Positions 19,330 to 26,998 of a DNA stretch of 64,000 nt are shown here, one piece after another; within the stretch, counting starts at the first letter, position 1; every line of letters starts with the position of its first letter. The notes under the pieces were generated by a model. That model did not search any database. It was given only the letters and a program-made list of their open reading frames with translations, and was not told where the DNA came from. The translations under genes and the position numbers were made by a program. This DNA comes from Photorhabdus asymbiotica (GTDB lineage: Bacteria; Pseudomonadota; Gammaproteobacteria; Enterobacterales; Enterobacteriaceae), in NCBI RefSeq assembly GCF_003634575.1, contig NZ_RBLJ01000002.1, positions 744,001 through 808,000 of the forward strand, read 5' to 3'.

Positions 19330-19794
19330 ATGACCCAAGATCATAAACTACAAGTCGAAGCCATTAGATGCGGTACCGTGATTGACCATATCCCAGCTCA
19401 AGTAGGCTTCAAATTACTCTCTTTATTTAAACTGACTGAAACTGATCAACGTATCACCATCGGCCTGAACTTGCCTTCCAATCAATTAGGTAAGAAAGAT
19501 CTCATCAAAATCGAGAACACATTTCTTACAGAACAACAGGCTAACCAACTTGCTATGTATGCGCCTAACGCAACCGTGAACTGTATTGAAGACTATGAAG
19601 TTGTCAAGAAACTGCCAATTAACTTGCCCGAGCGCATTGATAGCGTGTTAGTCTGCCCTAATAGCAACTGCATTAGCCACAATGAGCCAGTAGAAAGTAG
19701 TTTTCGGGTTAAAGTCACATCCGAAGACGTGGTGCTAACCTGCAAATACTGTGAGAAAGAGTTCGACCGCAACGTGGTGATACTCAACGATTAA
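19330..19794 (+). CDS. pyrI: Aspartate carbamoyltransferase regulatory chain
   Basis: 154 residues (E. coli 153). Allosteric chain binding ATP and CTP at the N-terminal domain and zinc through C-terminal cysteines (CPNSNC and CKYC). I start at [12 protein letters not shown] (19330) by family agreement. This ATG has no clear SD; GGAGG at 19280 directly abuts a GTG at 19285 in the same frame that would add 15 residues. A 7-codon ORF (19310-19333) ends TGA overlapping this ATG, so coupled initiation is possible. The pyrB-pyrI gap of 143 nt is far longer than in E. coli. Confidence 0.93.
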   Translation: MTQDHKLQVEAIRCGTVIDHIPAQVGFKLLSLFKLTETDQRITIGLNLPSNQLGKKDLIKIENTFLTEQQANQLAMYAPNATVNCIEDYEVVKKLPINLPERIDSVLVCPNSNCISHNEPVESSFRVKVTSEDVVLTCKYCEKEFDRNVVILND

Positions 19795-19860
19795 ACGATC
19801 TATGTCAGTTGCTGAGGCAGATACGGGCACTATAATAGTACCTTTAATGAAATATTCATT

Positions 19861-19987
19861 TATACCCTATGGATTTCAAGATGCATCGCGACGGCAAGGG
19901 AGCGAATCCCCGGGAGCATAGAGAACTATGTGACCGGGGTGAGTGAGTGCAGCCAACAAAGAGGCAACTTGAAAGATAACGGGTATA
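19861..19987 (+). repeat. ERIC element (127 bp, full length)
   Basis: TATACCC...GGGTATA ends and the central GAATCCCCGGGAGCATAGA and CTATGTGACCGGGGTGAG segments of the ERIC/IRU consensus. It ends only 24 bp before the ridA start, so it lies in the ridA leader or promoter and could fold in the transcript. Confidence 0.92.
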
Positions 19988-20011
19988 GTTATCACATTAA
20001 CAGGAGAACCT

Positions 20012-20398
20012 ATGTCATACGAGATTAATACCGATAAAGCCCCAGCTGCAATTGGTCCATATGTTCAGGGGGTTGATTTGGGTAGCATGGTAATCACTTC
20101 CGGACAGATCCCGGTAAATTCAAAAACAGGTGATGTTGCAGAAGATATTGCTGCTCAGACTCGTCAATCATTGGAAAACGTTAAAGCCATTGTTGAAAAA
20201 GCAGGTTTGACTGTAGGTGACATTGTTAAAACAACCGTTTTCGTTAAGGACCTGAATGACTTCAGCACCGTTAACGCAACCTATGAAGCATTCTTCAAAG
20301 AACACAATGCATCTTTCCCAGCTCGTTCCTGTGTTGAAGTAGCCCGTTTGCCAAAAGACGTTAAAATCGAAATCGAAGCTATCGCGATTCGTAGATAA
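20012..20398 (+). CDS. ridA: 2-iminobutanoate/2-iminopropanoate deaminase RidA
   Basis: 128 residues (YjgF/YER057c/UK114 family). Hydrolyses reactive 2-aminoacrylate-derived imines from PLP enzymes, protecting for example IlvE and GlyA. The substrate-binding arginine is R105 in FPARSCVEV, and the family signature ARLPKDVKIEIEAIA is at the C-terminus. ACAGGAGA SD. Follows pyrBI as in E. coli and is closed by a strong terminator. Confidence 0.97.
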   Translation: MSYEINTDKAPAAIGPYVQGVDLGSMVITSGQIPVNSKTGDVAEDIAAQTRQSLENVKAIVEKAGLTVGDIVKTTVFVKDLNDFSTVNATYEAFFKEHNASFPARSCVEVARLPKDVKIEIEAIAIRR

Positions 20399-20420
20399 TC
20401 TCCCCTGCTCCGTTTTCTAC

Positions 20421-20454
20421 AAACCCTTAGTTAGTCGCTAACTAAGGGTTTTTA
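20421..20454 (+). terminator. Strong terminator after ridA
   Basis: AAACCCTTAGTTAG / CTAACTAAGGGTTT arms (14 bp, perfect) with a TCG loop and a T tract, 22 nt after the ridA stop. Confidence 0.93.
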
Positions 20455-20489
20455 CTTTTCTCCGCCTTCTAAACCTAGTTGACTATTCT

Positions 20490-20503
20490 TTGTCTTAGAT
20501 CAA
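20490..20503 (+). promoter_or_regulatory. Possible FNR site upstream of nrdDG
   Basis: TTGTC-TTAG-ATCAA against the FNR consensus TTGAT-N4-ATCAA: the right half is perfect and the left has two mismatches. E. coli nrdDG is FNR-activated, which makes it plausible. Confidence 0.55.
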
Positions 20504-20530
20504 ATCAGCTGGTTATTATCTTGCTTCGAA

Positions 20531-20577
20531 TTACCATATATTGTGTTTAAATATTAAATTAAATCTATATATAGATT
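20531..20577 (+). promoter_or_regulatory. Pair of NrdR-box-like sites upstream of nrdDG
   Basis: Box 1 TTACCATATATTGTGT (20531-20546) and box 2 AATCTATATATAGATT (20562-20577) share the ATATAT core of the NrdR consensus ACACwATATATwGTGT; their centres are 31 bp apart, about three helical turns, the spacing known for NrdR operators. Box 1 fits well in its right half; box 2 is weaker. Confidence 0.65.
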
Positions 20578-20650
20578 TATCCATATTTAAGTTAATTATC
20601 CGAACGGGTATGGCTGATATCTATGGATAATATTCTCAAGGAGCTATATT

Positions 20651-22789
20651 GTGAAAACTGTTGTGATAAAACGAGATGGTCATCAGGTACCATTTGATGG
20701 AGAGCGTATCAGGGATGCTGTAAAACGGGCCGCCTCTGCTGCTGGTGTCACAGATGATGAATATTGTGCTCAAGTTGCATCCGTAGTGACACAATTAATG
20801 ACTAATCACAGCCAAGTTGATATACGGGATATTCAAAACGCAGTAGAAAATCAATTAATGGCTGGCAACTATAAGCACCTTGCCCGTATCTACATTGAAT
20901 ATCGTCACGACAGAGATATTGCCCGCGAGCTACATAGCCATCTTAATCAGGAAATCCGTGGCTTGGTTGAACAAAGTAATGTTTCCCTACTCAACGAAAA
21001 TGCCAATAAAGACAGTAAAGTTATCCCAACTCAACGCGACCTGCTGGCAGGAATTGTTGCTAAAAATTATGCCAAACAACACATTCTGCCGCGTAACGTA
21101 GTATCAGCTCACGAAAAGGGGGAAATCCACTATCACGATCTCGATTATTCCCCCTTTTTCCCAATGTTTAACTGTATGCTGATTGACCTGAAAAACATGC
21201 TAACCAACGGGTTCAAAATGGGTAATGCTGAGATAGAACCGCCAAAATCTATTGCAACCGCAACGGCGGTAACGGCACAAATTATTGCTCAAGTTGCCAG
21301 CCATATTTATGGCGGTACCACCATCAACCGTATAGATGAAGTATTGGCCCCTTTCGTTAAAGCCAGCTATGAAAAACACTTGGCAATTGCCGAACAGTGG
21401 GATATCAGCGATAAAAAATCTTACGCCGAAGCACGAACAGAAAAAGAGTGTTACGACGCTTTCCAATCACTGGAATATGAAGTTAATACACTGCATACCG
21501 CCAATGGGCAGACTCCTTTTGTCACTTTTGGCTTTGGTTTGGGGCTGTCAAAAGAGTCCCGACTAATCCAGCAATCTATTCTGCGTAACCGCATTGCGGG
21601 TTTGGGTAAGAACCACAAAACAGCGGTATTCCCCAAACTGGTATTTGCTATCCGCAATGGTCTAAATCACAAGCTTGGTGATCCTAACTACGATATCAAA
21701 CAATTGGCTCTCGAGTGTGCTAGCAAGCGGATGTATCCTGATATTCTTAACTACGATCAGGTTGTCAAAGTGACAGGCTCCTTTAAAACTCCAATGGGTT
21801 GCCGTAGTTTCCTCAATGTTTATGAAGAAAATGGTGAGCAAATTCATGAAGGACGCAATAATCTGGGAGTTATCAGCTTAAATCTCCCTCGTATTGCTAT
21901 CGAAGCCAAAAGAGATGAAAAATACTTCTGGCAATTGCTAGATAAACGTCTGACATTGGTGAAACAAGCATTGATGACCCGTATCAGTCGTCTGGAAGGG
22001 GTCAAAGCACGAGTTGCTCCAATCCTTTATATGGAAGGTGCCTGCGGGGTTCGCCTGAAAGCTGATGATAATATCGCTGAAATCTTTAAACATGGCCGGG
22101 CTTCTATCTCTCTGGGCTATATTGGCATTCACGAAACCATTAACGCATTGTATGGCGACCAAGTTCATCTATTTGATGATCAACAATTACGTGCAAAAGC
22201 ACTCTCAATTGTTAAACGTCTGCGAGAAGCCACTGATCAATGGAAGAAAGAAACTGGTTATGGTTTCAGCCTATACAGTACACCAAGTGAAAATCTATGT
22301 TACCGTTTCTGCCGCCTTGATACCGCTGAATTTGGTGTTATCAAAGGCGTGACAGACAAAGGCTATTACACCAATAGCTTTCATTTAGACGTTGAAAAGA
22401 AGGTCAATCCTTACGATAAACTGGATTTTGAAGCACCTTATCCACCACTGGCAAATGGCGGTTTTATCTGTTACGGCGAATATCCTAATCTGCAACATAA
22501 TCTGAAAGCATTGGAAGATGTCTGGGATTACAGCTACCTACATGTGCCTTATTACGGAACCAATACTCCCATTGACGAGTGCTATAACTGCGGATTTACG
22601 GGTGAATTCTCCTGTACCAGTAAAGGGTTTACCTGCCCACGTTGCGGCAACCATGAATCTTCAAGAGTATCAGTAACCCGCCGCGTCTGCGGTTATTTGG
22701 GGAGTCCTGATGCTCGCCCATTCAATGTAGGTAAACAAGAAGAAGTAAAACGCAGGGTAAAACACCTGAAAAATGGGCAGTTAGGCTAA
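20651..22789 (+). CDS. nrdD: Anaerobic ribonucleoside-triphosphate reductase NrdD
   Basis: 712 residues (class III RNR, E. coli also 712). Reduces NTPs to dNTPs without oxygen using a glycyl radical and formate. N-terminal ATP-cone (about 3-95), ten-stranded barrel, zinc cysteines starting C644-x2-C647 and CPRC, and the radical glycine G681 in RVCGYLG. Activated by NrdG, encoded 17 nt downstream. Start GTG at 20651 follows AAGGAG. Confidence 0.97.
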   Translation: MKTVVIKRDGHQVPFDGERIRDAVKRAASAAGVTDDEYCAQVASVVTQLMTNHSQVDIRDIQNAVENQLMAGNYKHLARIYIEYRHDRDIARELHSHLNQEIRGLVEQSNVSLLNENANKDSKVIPTQRDLLAGIVAKNYAKQHILPRNVVSAHEKGEIHYHDLDYSPFFPMFNCMLIDLKNMLTNGFKMGNAEIEPPKSIATATAVTAQIIAQVASHIYGGTTINRIDEVLAPFVKASYEKHLAIAEQWDISDKKSYAEARTEKECYDAFQSLEYEVNTLHTANGQTPFVTFGFGLGLSKESRLIQQSILRNRIAGLGKNHKTAVFPKLVFAIRNGLNHKLGDPNYDIKQLALECASKRMYPDILNYDQVVKVTGSFKTPMGCRSFLNVYEENGEQIHEGRNNLGVISLNLPRIAIEAKRDEKYFWQLLDKRLTLVKQALMTRISRLEGVKARVAPILYMEGACGVRLKADDNIAEIFKHGRASISLGYIGIHETINALYGDQVHLFDDQQLRAKALSIVKRLREATDQWKKETGYGFSLYSTPSENLCYRFCRLDTAEFGVIKGVTDKGYYTNSFHLDVEKKVNPYDKLDFEAPYPPLANGGFICYGEYPNLQHNLKALEDVWDYSYLHVPYYGTNTPIDECYNCGFTGEFSCTSKGFTCPRCGNHESSRVSVTRRVCGYLGSPDARPFNVGKQEEVKRRVKHLKNGQLG

Positions 22790-22806
22790 TAAAACAGGCT
22801 AAGAAA

Positions 22807-23271
22807 GTGAATTATCACCAATATTACTCCGTTGATGTGGTCAACGGTCCCGGAACTCGCTGCACACTATTCGTCGCGGGATGCGAACACCAATGCCACG
22901 GTTGCTATAACAAAAACACCTGGCGAATTAACTCTGGCCACCCATTTACGCAAGAAATAGAAGACCATATTATTGCTGATTTACAGGATAACCGCATTAA
23001 ACGACAAGGATTGTCACTGTCTGGAGGCGACCCTCTCCATCCACACAACATTCCTGCAATCCTAACATTAGTAAGACGGGTCAAAACAGAATGTCCTGGA
23101 AAAGATATTTGGCTCTGGACTGGCTATCTGTTAGATAACCTTAACGAAGCTCAGCAGGAAATTGTCAGTCATATTAACGTACTGGTGGATGGGAAATTCG
23201 TACAAGCTCTTCATGATCCCGGTTTACTATGGCGTGGCAGCTATAACCAGATTATTCATAAATTAAGATAA
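22807..23271 (+). CDS. nrdG: Anaerobic RNR-activating radical SAM protein NrdG
   Basis: 154 residues (E. coli 154). Generates the glycyl radical on NrdD from S-adenosylmethionine and a [4Fe-4S] cluster bound by the CEHQCHGCYN cysteines (CxxxCxxC); SGGDPL is the SAM-binding GGE-like motif. GTG start, weak SD. Same operon as nrdD. Confidence 0.96.
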   Translation: MNYHQYYSVDVVNGPGTRCTLFVAGCEHQCHGCYNKNTWRINSGHPFTQEIEDHIIADLQDNRIKRQGLSLSGGDPLHPHNIPAILTLVRRVKTECPGKDIWLWTGYLLDNLNEAQQEIVSHINVLVDGKFVQALHDPGLLWRGSYNQIIHKLR

Positions 23272-23273
23272 TT

Positions 23274-23705
23274 TCATCGCTGCCAATAGATTTTCTTACC
23301 AAATCCCAGCGTGTTATCAGTCATTTTTATCTCTCTGAGATTCAGTTGCCAAATAGGCGTTTCAGCCGCCATTGCCACTGGAAAGCGGCGACAATAACGT
23401 ACTCTGGCAACTTTATCTTTTTCACCCTCAAGACGAATGACTTCCCCTTTAAACTGAATCCCTTTTATCTGAGCAATATTTCGAATTTGTCCAGCAACAG
23501 TACCTGCAACCTGTGGGTTTATTTGCATCATTCTCCCATGCCGAGTATGGGATTCCGTCATAAACAAAAAGGCTACGTTATCGACATCGAAAATATAAAA
23601 ACAACTCGCACACCAAATATCATCATCGGCGACGGTACAAAGCGTAAGGACATGTTGTCTTGCGAGGTATTGACGGATAAGTAGGAAGTTTTCAGTAGTA
23701 TTCAC
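23274..23705 (-). CDS. yhbP: YhbP family protein (split-barrel flavin-binding fold)
   Basis: 143 residues (E. coli YhbP 147), UPF0306. Resembles pyridoxamine 5'-phosphate oxidase-like FMN-binding split barrels: an N-terminal helix, then HVLTLCTVADDDIWCASCFYIFD, a central VAGTVAGQ segment and the conserved DNTLGFGKKI at the end. Biochemical function is unknown. It faces nrdG with only 2 bp between stops, a junction not seen in E. coli, where yhbP belongs to the yhbQ-yhbS cluster that continues here. Confidence 0.88.
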   Translation of the reverse strand: MNTTENFLLIRQYLARQHVLTLCTVADDDIWCASCFYIFDVDNVAFLFMTESHTRHGRMMQINPQVAGTVAGQIRNIAQIKGIQFKGEVIRLEGEKDKVARVRYCRRFPVAMAAETPIWQLNLREIKMTDNTLGFGKKIYWQR

Positions 23706-23828
23706 ACTCCCTCCGATAGGAGGATTTTATCTGCCTGGATACCCAGAACCACGCCCGGACAAATATTACCCCGCGGCGTGTTCTGACATCTCCTGACAGA
23801 ATCAGGGTTCAGTATGCTCTACTATAAA

Positions 23829-24080
23829 TTAGTTATAGATTTCAGCAACACCTGATAATTGGTTCTTACCACTAGCAGAGATAATACGGAAAGAAGATGC
23901 ACCAGCTTTGTCAGCTTTTTTGGACAATTCGGTACTCAAGCTTTCCAAGGTATCAGCTCCAGTTACAGAAACCACACCAACTTTAGGAGATGAAGAAGAT
24001 TGAACTTCAGTTGCCGCCATACTACCAAAAGAGATAGCACTTAAAGCTAAAACAGCAGCGATATATTTTACGTTTTTCAT
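23829..24080 (-). CDS. yhcN: YhcN/BhsA family (DUF1471) periplasmic stress protein
   Basis: 83 residues from the ATG at 24080, preceded by AAGGATC; an in-frame ATG at 24098 would add MIKDHI and lacks an SD. Sec signal peptide to about residue 23 (SFGSMAA before TEVQ), then one DUF1471 domain with GVVSVTGADTLESLSTELSKKADKAGAS and the terminal GVAEIY. E. coli relatives (YhcN, BhsA, McbA) act in acid, peroxide or biofilm responses. The exact paralogue cannot be assigned by eye, so the symbol is tentative. Confidence 0.8.
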   Translation of the reverse strand: MKNVKYIAAVLALSAISFGSMAATEVQSSSSPKVGVVSVTGADTLESLSTELSKKADKAGASSFRIISASGKNQLSGVAEIYN

Positions 24081-24356
24081 AATATGATCCTTAATCAATT
24101 TTTAACGGAATGAGTTACTCTCTGTGATGTGGATCATAGTATGCTCTAACGGCCAGAATAAAAATTAGCAATTATTGCTATTTATTTTCAAATTTTTTGA
24201 ACAAATAGCGCTATATCTATGAAATTGATATGTAACAATTTTTAACAAAGTTGTTATATAATAATAACTTAAAATAAATTATTCCAAAAAATAATATAGA
24301 ATGAGCACTTGAGTAAAACATAGATATCAAAAGTAAAAAATTAAGAAAAAAGTTAT

Positions 24357-24668
24357 ATGACTAAAAATCAGTGGGTTCTTTATTTGCTAAAAACGAGAAC
24401 AGGAATGCTGTACACAGGAATAACGACAGATATCAACCGCCGTTTTGCGCAGCATGAAAATGGTAAAGGAGCAAAAGCGCTAAGAGGGAAAGGACCATTG
24501 CAACTGGTTTTCAGCAGTCATATCGGTGATAAAGCCAACGCCTCACGATTGGAATATCAGGTAAAACAGTTGAGTAAACAACAAAAAGAAAGGCTGGTCA
24601 TTTGCCAGCCTATCTGTATAGCAGAATATTTAGCATCAATTCAGAAACGATTAAAAGGTGGAGAGTAA
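24357..24668 (+). CDS. yhbQ: GIY-YIG nuclease-like protein YhbQ
   Basis: 103 residues (E. coli YhbQ 100). GIY-YIG superfamily (UPF0213): [37 protein letters not shown] with the Tyr, Arg and Glu-region features of the family. Reported nuclease activity is weak; function is uncertain. Its 3' end overlaps the convergent yhbS gene by 28 bp. Confidence 0.93.
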   Translation: MTKNQWVLYLLKTRTGMLYTGITTDINRRFAQHENGKGAKALRGKGPLQLVFSSHIGDKANASRLEYQVKQLSKQQKERLVICQPICIAEYLASIQKRLKGGE

Positions 24669-25144
24669 GTAACCAGGCCAGTATGGTCAGCCAAGAAGCT
24701 GTCAGCTAATTCGTATACCTGAAAATAGGGTTCAAATGCTGGCCACTGACTACGCAACTGATGTTGACTCGCAAGCATAAAACCAAACCGACGGTAATAA
24801 CGAGGATCACCTAAAACAACGACTGCGCCATAGCCAAATTCATTCAGACTATCCAGACCTTCATAAACCAATCTTTCTCCAATCCCCTGCCTGCGATACT
24901 CTTCAGCAACTGCCAATGGTGCCAAACCGACCCACTGGTGATCCTCACCATTAATATCTACCGGACTGAATGCCACGTAACCGATTACCTGACCTTCGTC
25001 ATCTGTGGCAACCATGCCTAGTGTCAACAATCCATCCTCTCGTAATTGCTGCACCAATTCCGCTTCTACCGGGGTATCAAACGATTTCCGTAATAACCGA
25101 TCTATCCCGACTGCATCTACCGGAATCTCTACCCTAATCAACAT
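24641..25144 (-). CDS. yhbS: GNAT acetyltransferase YhbS
   Basis: 167 residues (E. coli YhbS 167). GNAT fold with the acetyl-CoA loop [14 protein letters not shown] (about 79-92) and the [15 protein letters not shown] signature of this subfamily. Substrate not established from sequence. Its start overlaps the end of the ubiT remnant by 7 bp, matching the ubiT-yhbS order of E. coli. Confidence 0.93.
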   Translation of the reverse strand: MLIRVEIPVDAVGIDRLLRKSFDTPVEAELVQQLREDGLLTLGMVATDDEGQVIGYVAFSPVDINGEDHQWVGLAPLAVAEEYRRQGIGERLVYEGLDSLNEFGYGAVVVLGDPRYYRRFGFMLASQHQLRSQWPAFEPYFQVYELADSFLADHTGLVTYSPPFNRF

Positions 25145-25410
25145 GATAATCGCGCATGATCGTATTGATCCGCGCCCTCCAGGGGACCGATTTTAATATA
25201 AAACTTTAGTCCAGCCTCTTCTGCGATACACAAACAACGACGCAGAAAGGACGGAGTATCAGGGTCTTCTTTACGGGTAGCTATCAATACCAGACCATTG
25301 GTTTCGTTGCTAAGACCAATATTTTTCTGCTCACACTGACTGATAACCCAATGATTATCACGGACAGTAACAAACCAACGCAGATTGAGATCGCAGATTT
25401 TTCCTAACAC
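25138..25410 (-). pseudogene. ubiT: ubiT (yhbT) remnant, SCP2-domain lipid-binding protein, truncated
   Basis: 90 codons from a GTG. The segment DLNLRWFVTVRDNHWVIS and then ATRKEDPDTPSFLRRCLCI aligns with the middle of E. coli UbiT (DIDLQWF..., AARKQDPDTLFFQRRLVI). The ~65 N-terminal residues are missing, with an in-frame stop just upstream, and the C-terminus diverges after FYIK. UbiT (174 aa in E. coli) carries ubiquinone intermediates in the oxygen-independent Q pathway with UbiUV. ubiU and ubiV, divergent neighbours in E. coli, are absent here. A shortened functional protein cannot be excluded. Confidence 0.65.
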
Positions 25411-26033
25411 AGCTCAGACTCCTTACTCGACAAAGTAATGTAGCTATTCTGCCAGAATACATCGGTATTTCTCCGATCCTACATCAAGAATCCAATGCAG
25501 AACCAGCTGTAAATTTTACCTTTCAGTTATTAAAGTAACATTTGCTTATAAACTGCTCTAAATCAAAACATCGCCCCTTTAATTCAATTAAAATTACTAA
25601 TCATTATTACTTTATTCCGGTATTTTATATCGGGAAACTTTATCCCACAAAAAACCTATATGAGGAATAAAATCGTTGCAGATAACAGGGCCGATACCAT
25701 CGATATCATTCTAAAGTAGGAGATCAAGGCCCGTTATTCTCTCAATCTTATAACAAAATAAAAACACAGATAAACATACAGTTACAAATAAAATTGTAAA
25801 CATAAGTTGCATGTTAAGATCTAAATTTACACATCTTGATTATAGCGGATTGCAAATTTTTAGCTTAACGTATGACATCAGTCCATACGTATTCCTTACG
25901 GTTATTCTTAGGAATAATGCTAAAAGCACGTATAGATTTCATTAAGTATTGCTTCTGGATTTACTATCCTTAGGCTGTCATTTGTCACAAACGTATATTA
26001 GTTCGATCTTTATACAGTAAATAGGAATGGTAT
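25411..26033. other. 623-bp gene-free stretch at the left edge of the lipid-type island
   Basis: Occupies the place where ubiT's 5' part and divergent ubiUV would lie. I see no ORF or recognisable remnant of ubiU. It holds the inverted repeat at 25868-25890 and presumably the promoter of the operon starting at 26034 (SD AGGAA). Confidence 0.6.
25868..25890 (+). promoter_or_regulatory. Operator-like inverted repeat upstream of the island operon
   Basis: ACGTATG and CATACGT (7 bp, perfect) with a 9-nt spacer. A second, overlapping pair TATTCC (25889-25894) / GGAATA (25911-25916) follows. Such IRs often bind dimeric repressors; no regulator gene lies nearby. Confidence 0.4.
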
Positions 26034-26978
26034 ATGGAAAGCCAAGATATTTATTCAAAATCCATTGGTAAGAGGATAAAGCTATGGATGGATGAACGCT
26101 TCCCGCTACAAAACGCGCCACTTTTCTTTATCTTTTATATTATCAGCTATTCCGTAGCTTTTTATTCGATAGGGGAAAAGCCCGTTTTATCATGGGAAAT
26201 CCTGCTCGGTTGCTTAATGTCCTTTTCTTATTTTTTACTATTACGGATATTTGATGAGCATAAAGATTATCAGTTGGATTGTGAACACCACCCACAGCGG
26301 ATATTACAGCGAGGTATTATTACGCTGAAAAATCTACGGGTACTTGGTATCTGCTGTATTGCCCTGCAATTGGGAGGGAGTTTATTTTTAGATCAGGGAA
26401 TTGGCTCAGTCACTTTTGCCTGGCTGTCAGTCTTTATTTGGACCTGTCTGATGGGGAAAGAATTCTTTATCAGTGAATGGTTAAACCAGCACCTCACTTG
26501 GTATGCCATTTCCCATATGTTGGTCATGCCACTCATTATCTGGTGGCTGGTTAACATCGCCAGTCCCAACCTCACACTCACTTTCCCAATATGGATTTTG
26601 ATGGGGTTATGCTTTTTCTCTGGATTTAGTTTTGAAATTACACGCAAATGTAAAGGTCCAGATGAAGAACGCCCGGAAATACCGACCTATTCATCTATTT
26701 TCGGCAAAAAAGGGGCTGTCGCTATTATCGCGGCACTACTCACCATAATGTTAGTGTTACAAATTTGGCTCATTAACATCACCACTGATGACATAGCATT
26801 ATGGGCAGTAATTATCTTGGTAGTTTGTTATGCATTGTGTCTGTGGCAATTGGGTAAATTTCTCCGCCACCCCACCATTCAAAATCGCAAACGCGATGAA
26901 GCTGTCGTGGGAATATTTATGGTTCTGGGTTATTCAGTTTGCGCTGCCAGTATTTTAATAAAGCTTGGGTTTGCTTAA
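26034..26978 (+). CDS. UbiA-superfamily prenyltransferase-like membrane protein
   Basis: 314 residues, about nine membrane helices. First aspartate motif D74-x3-D78-x3-D82 (RIFDEHKDYQLD), aligned with NxxxDxxxD of UbiA, followed by HPQRILQRG, the counterpart of RPLPSG. A second site is PDEER...TYSSIFG (about 209-224). Members transfer polyprenyl chains from diphosphates to aromatic or other acceptors; archaeal DGGGP synthase also belongs here. The replacement of the first Asn by Asp and the divergent second motif make the acceptor unknown. First gene of the seven-gene operon, 20 nt before the HMG-CoA reductase gene. Confidence 0.75.
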   Translation: MESQDIYSKSIGKRIKLWMDERFPLQNAPLFFIFYIISYSVAFYSIGEKPVLSWEILLGCLMSFSYFLLLRIFDEHKDYQLDCEHHPQRILQRGIITLKNLRVLGICCIALQLGGSLFLDQGIGSVTFAWLSVFIWTCLMGKEFFISEWLNQHLTWYAISHMLVMPLIIWWLVNIASPNLTLTFPIWILMGLCFFSGFSFEITRKCKGPDEERPEIPTYSSIFGKKGAVAIIAALLTIMLVLQIWLINITTDDIALWAVIILVVCYALCLWQLGKFLRHPTIQNRKRDEAVVGIFMVLGYSVCAASILIKLGFA

Positions 26979-26998
26979 GTATTGAAGGAAATATAGTT

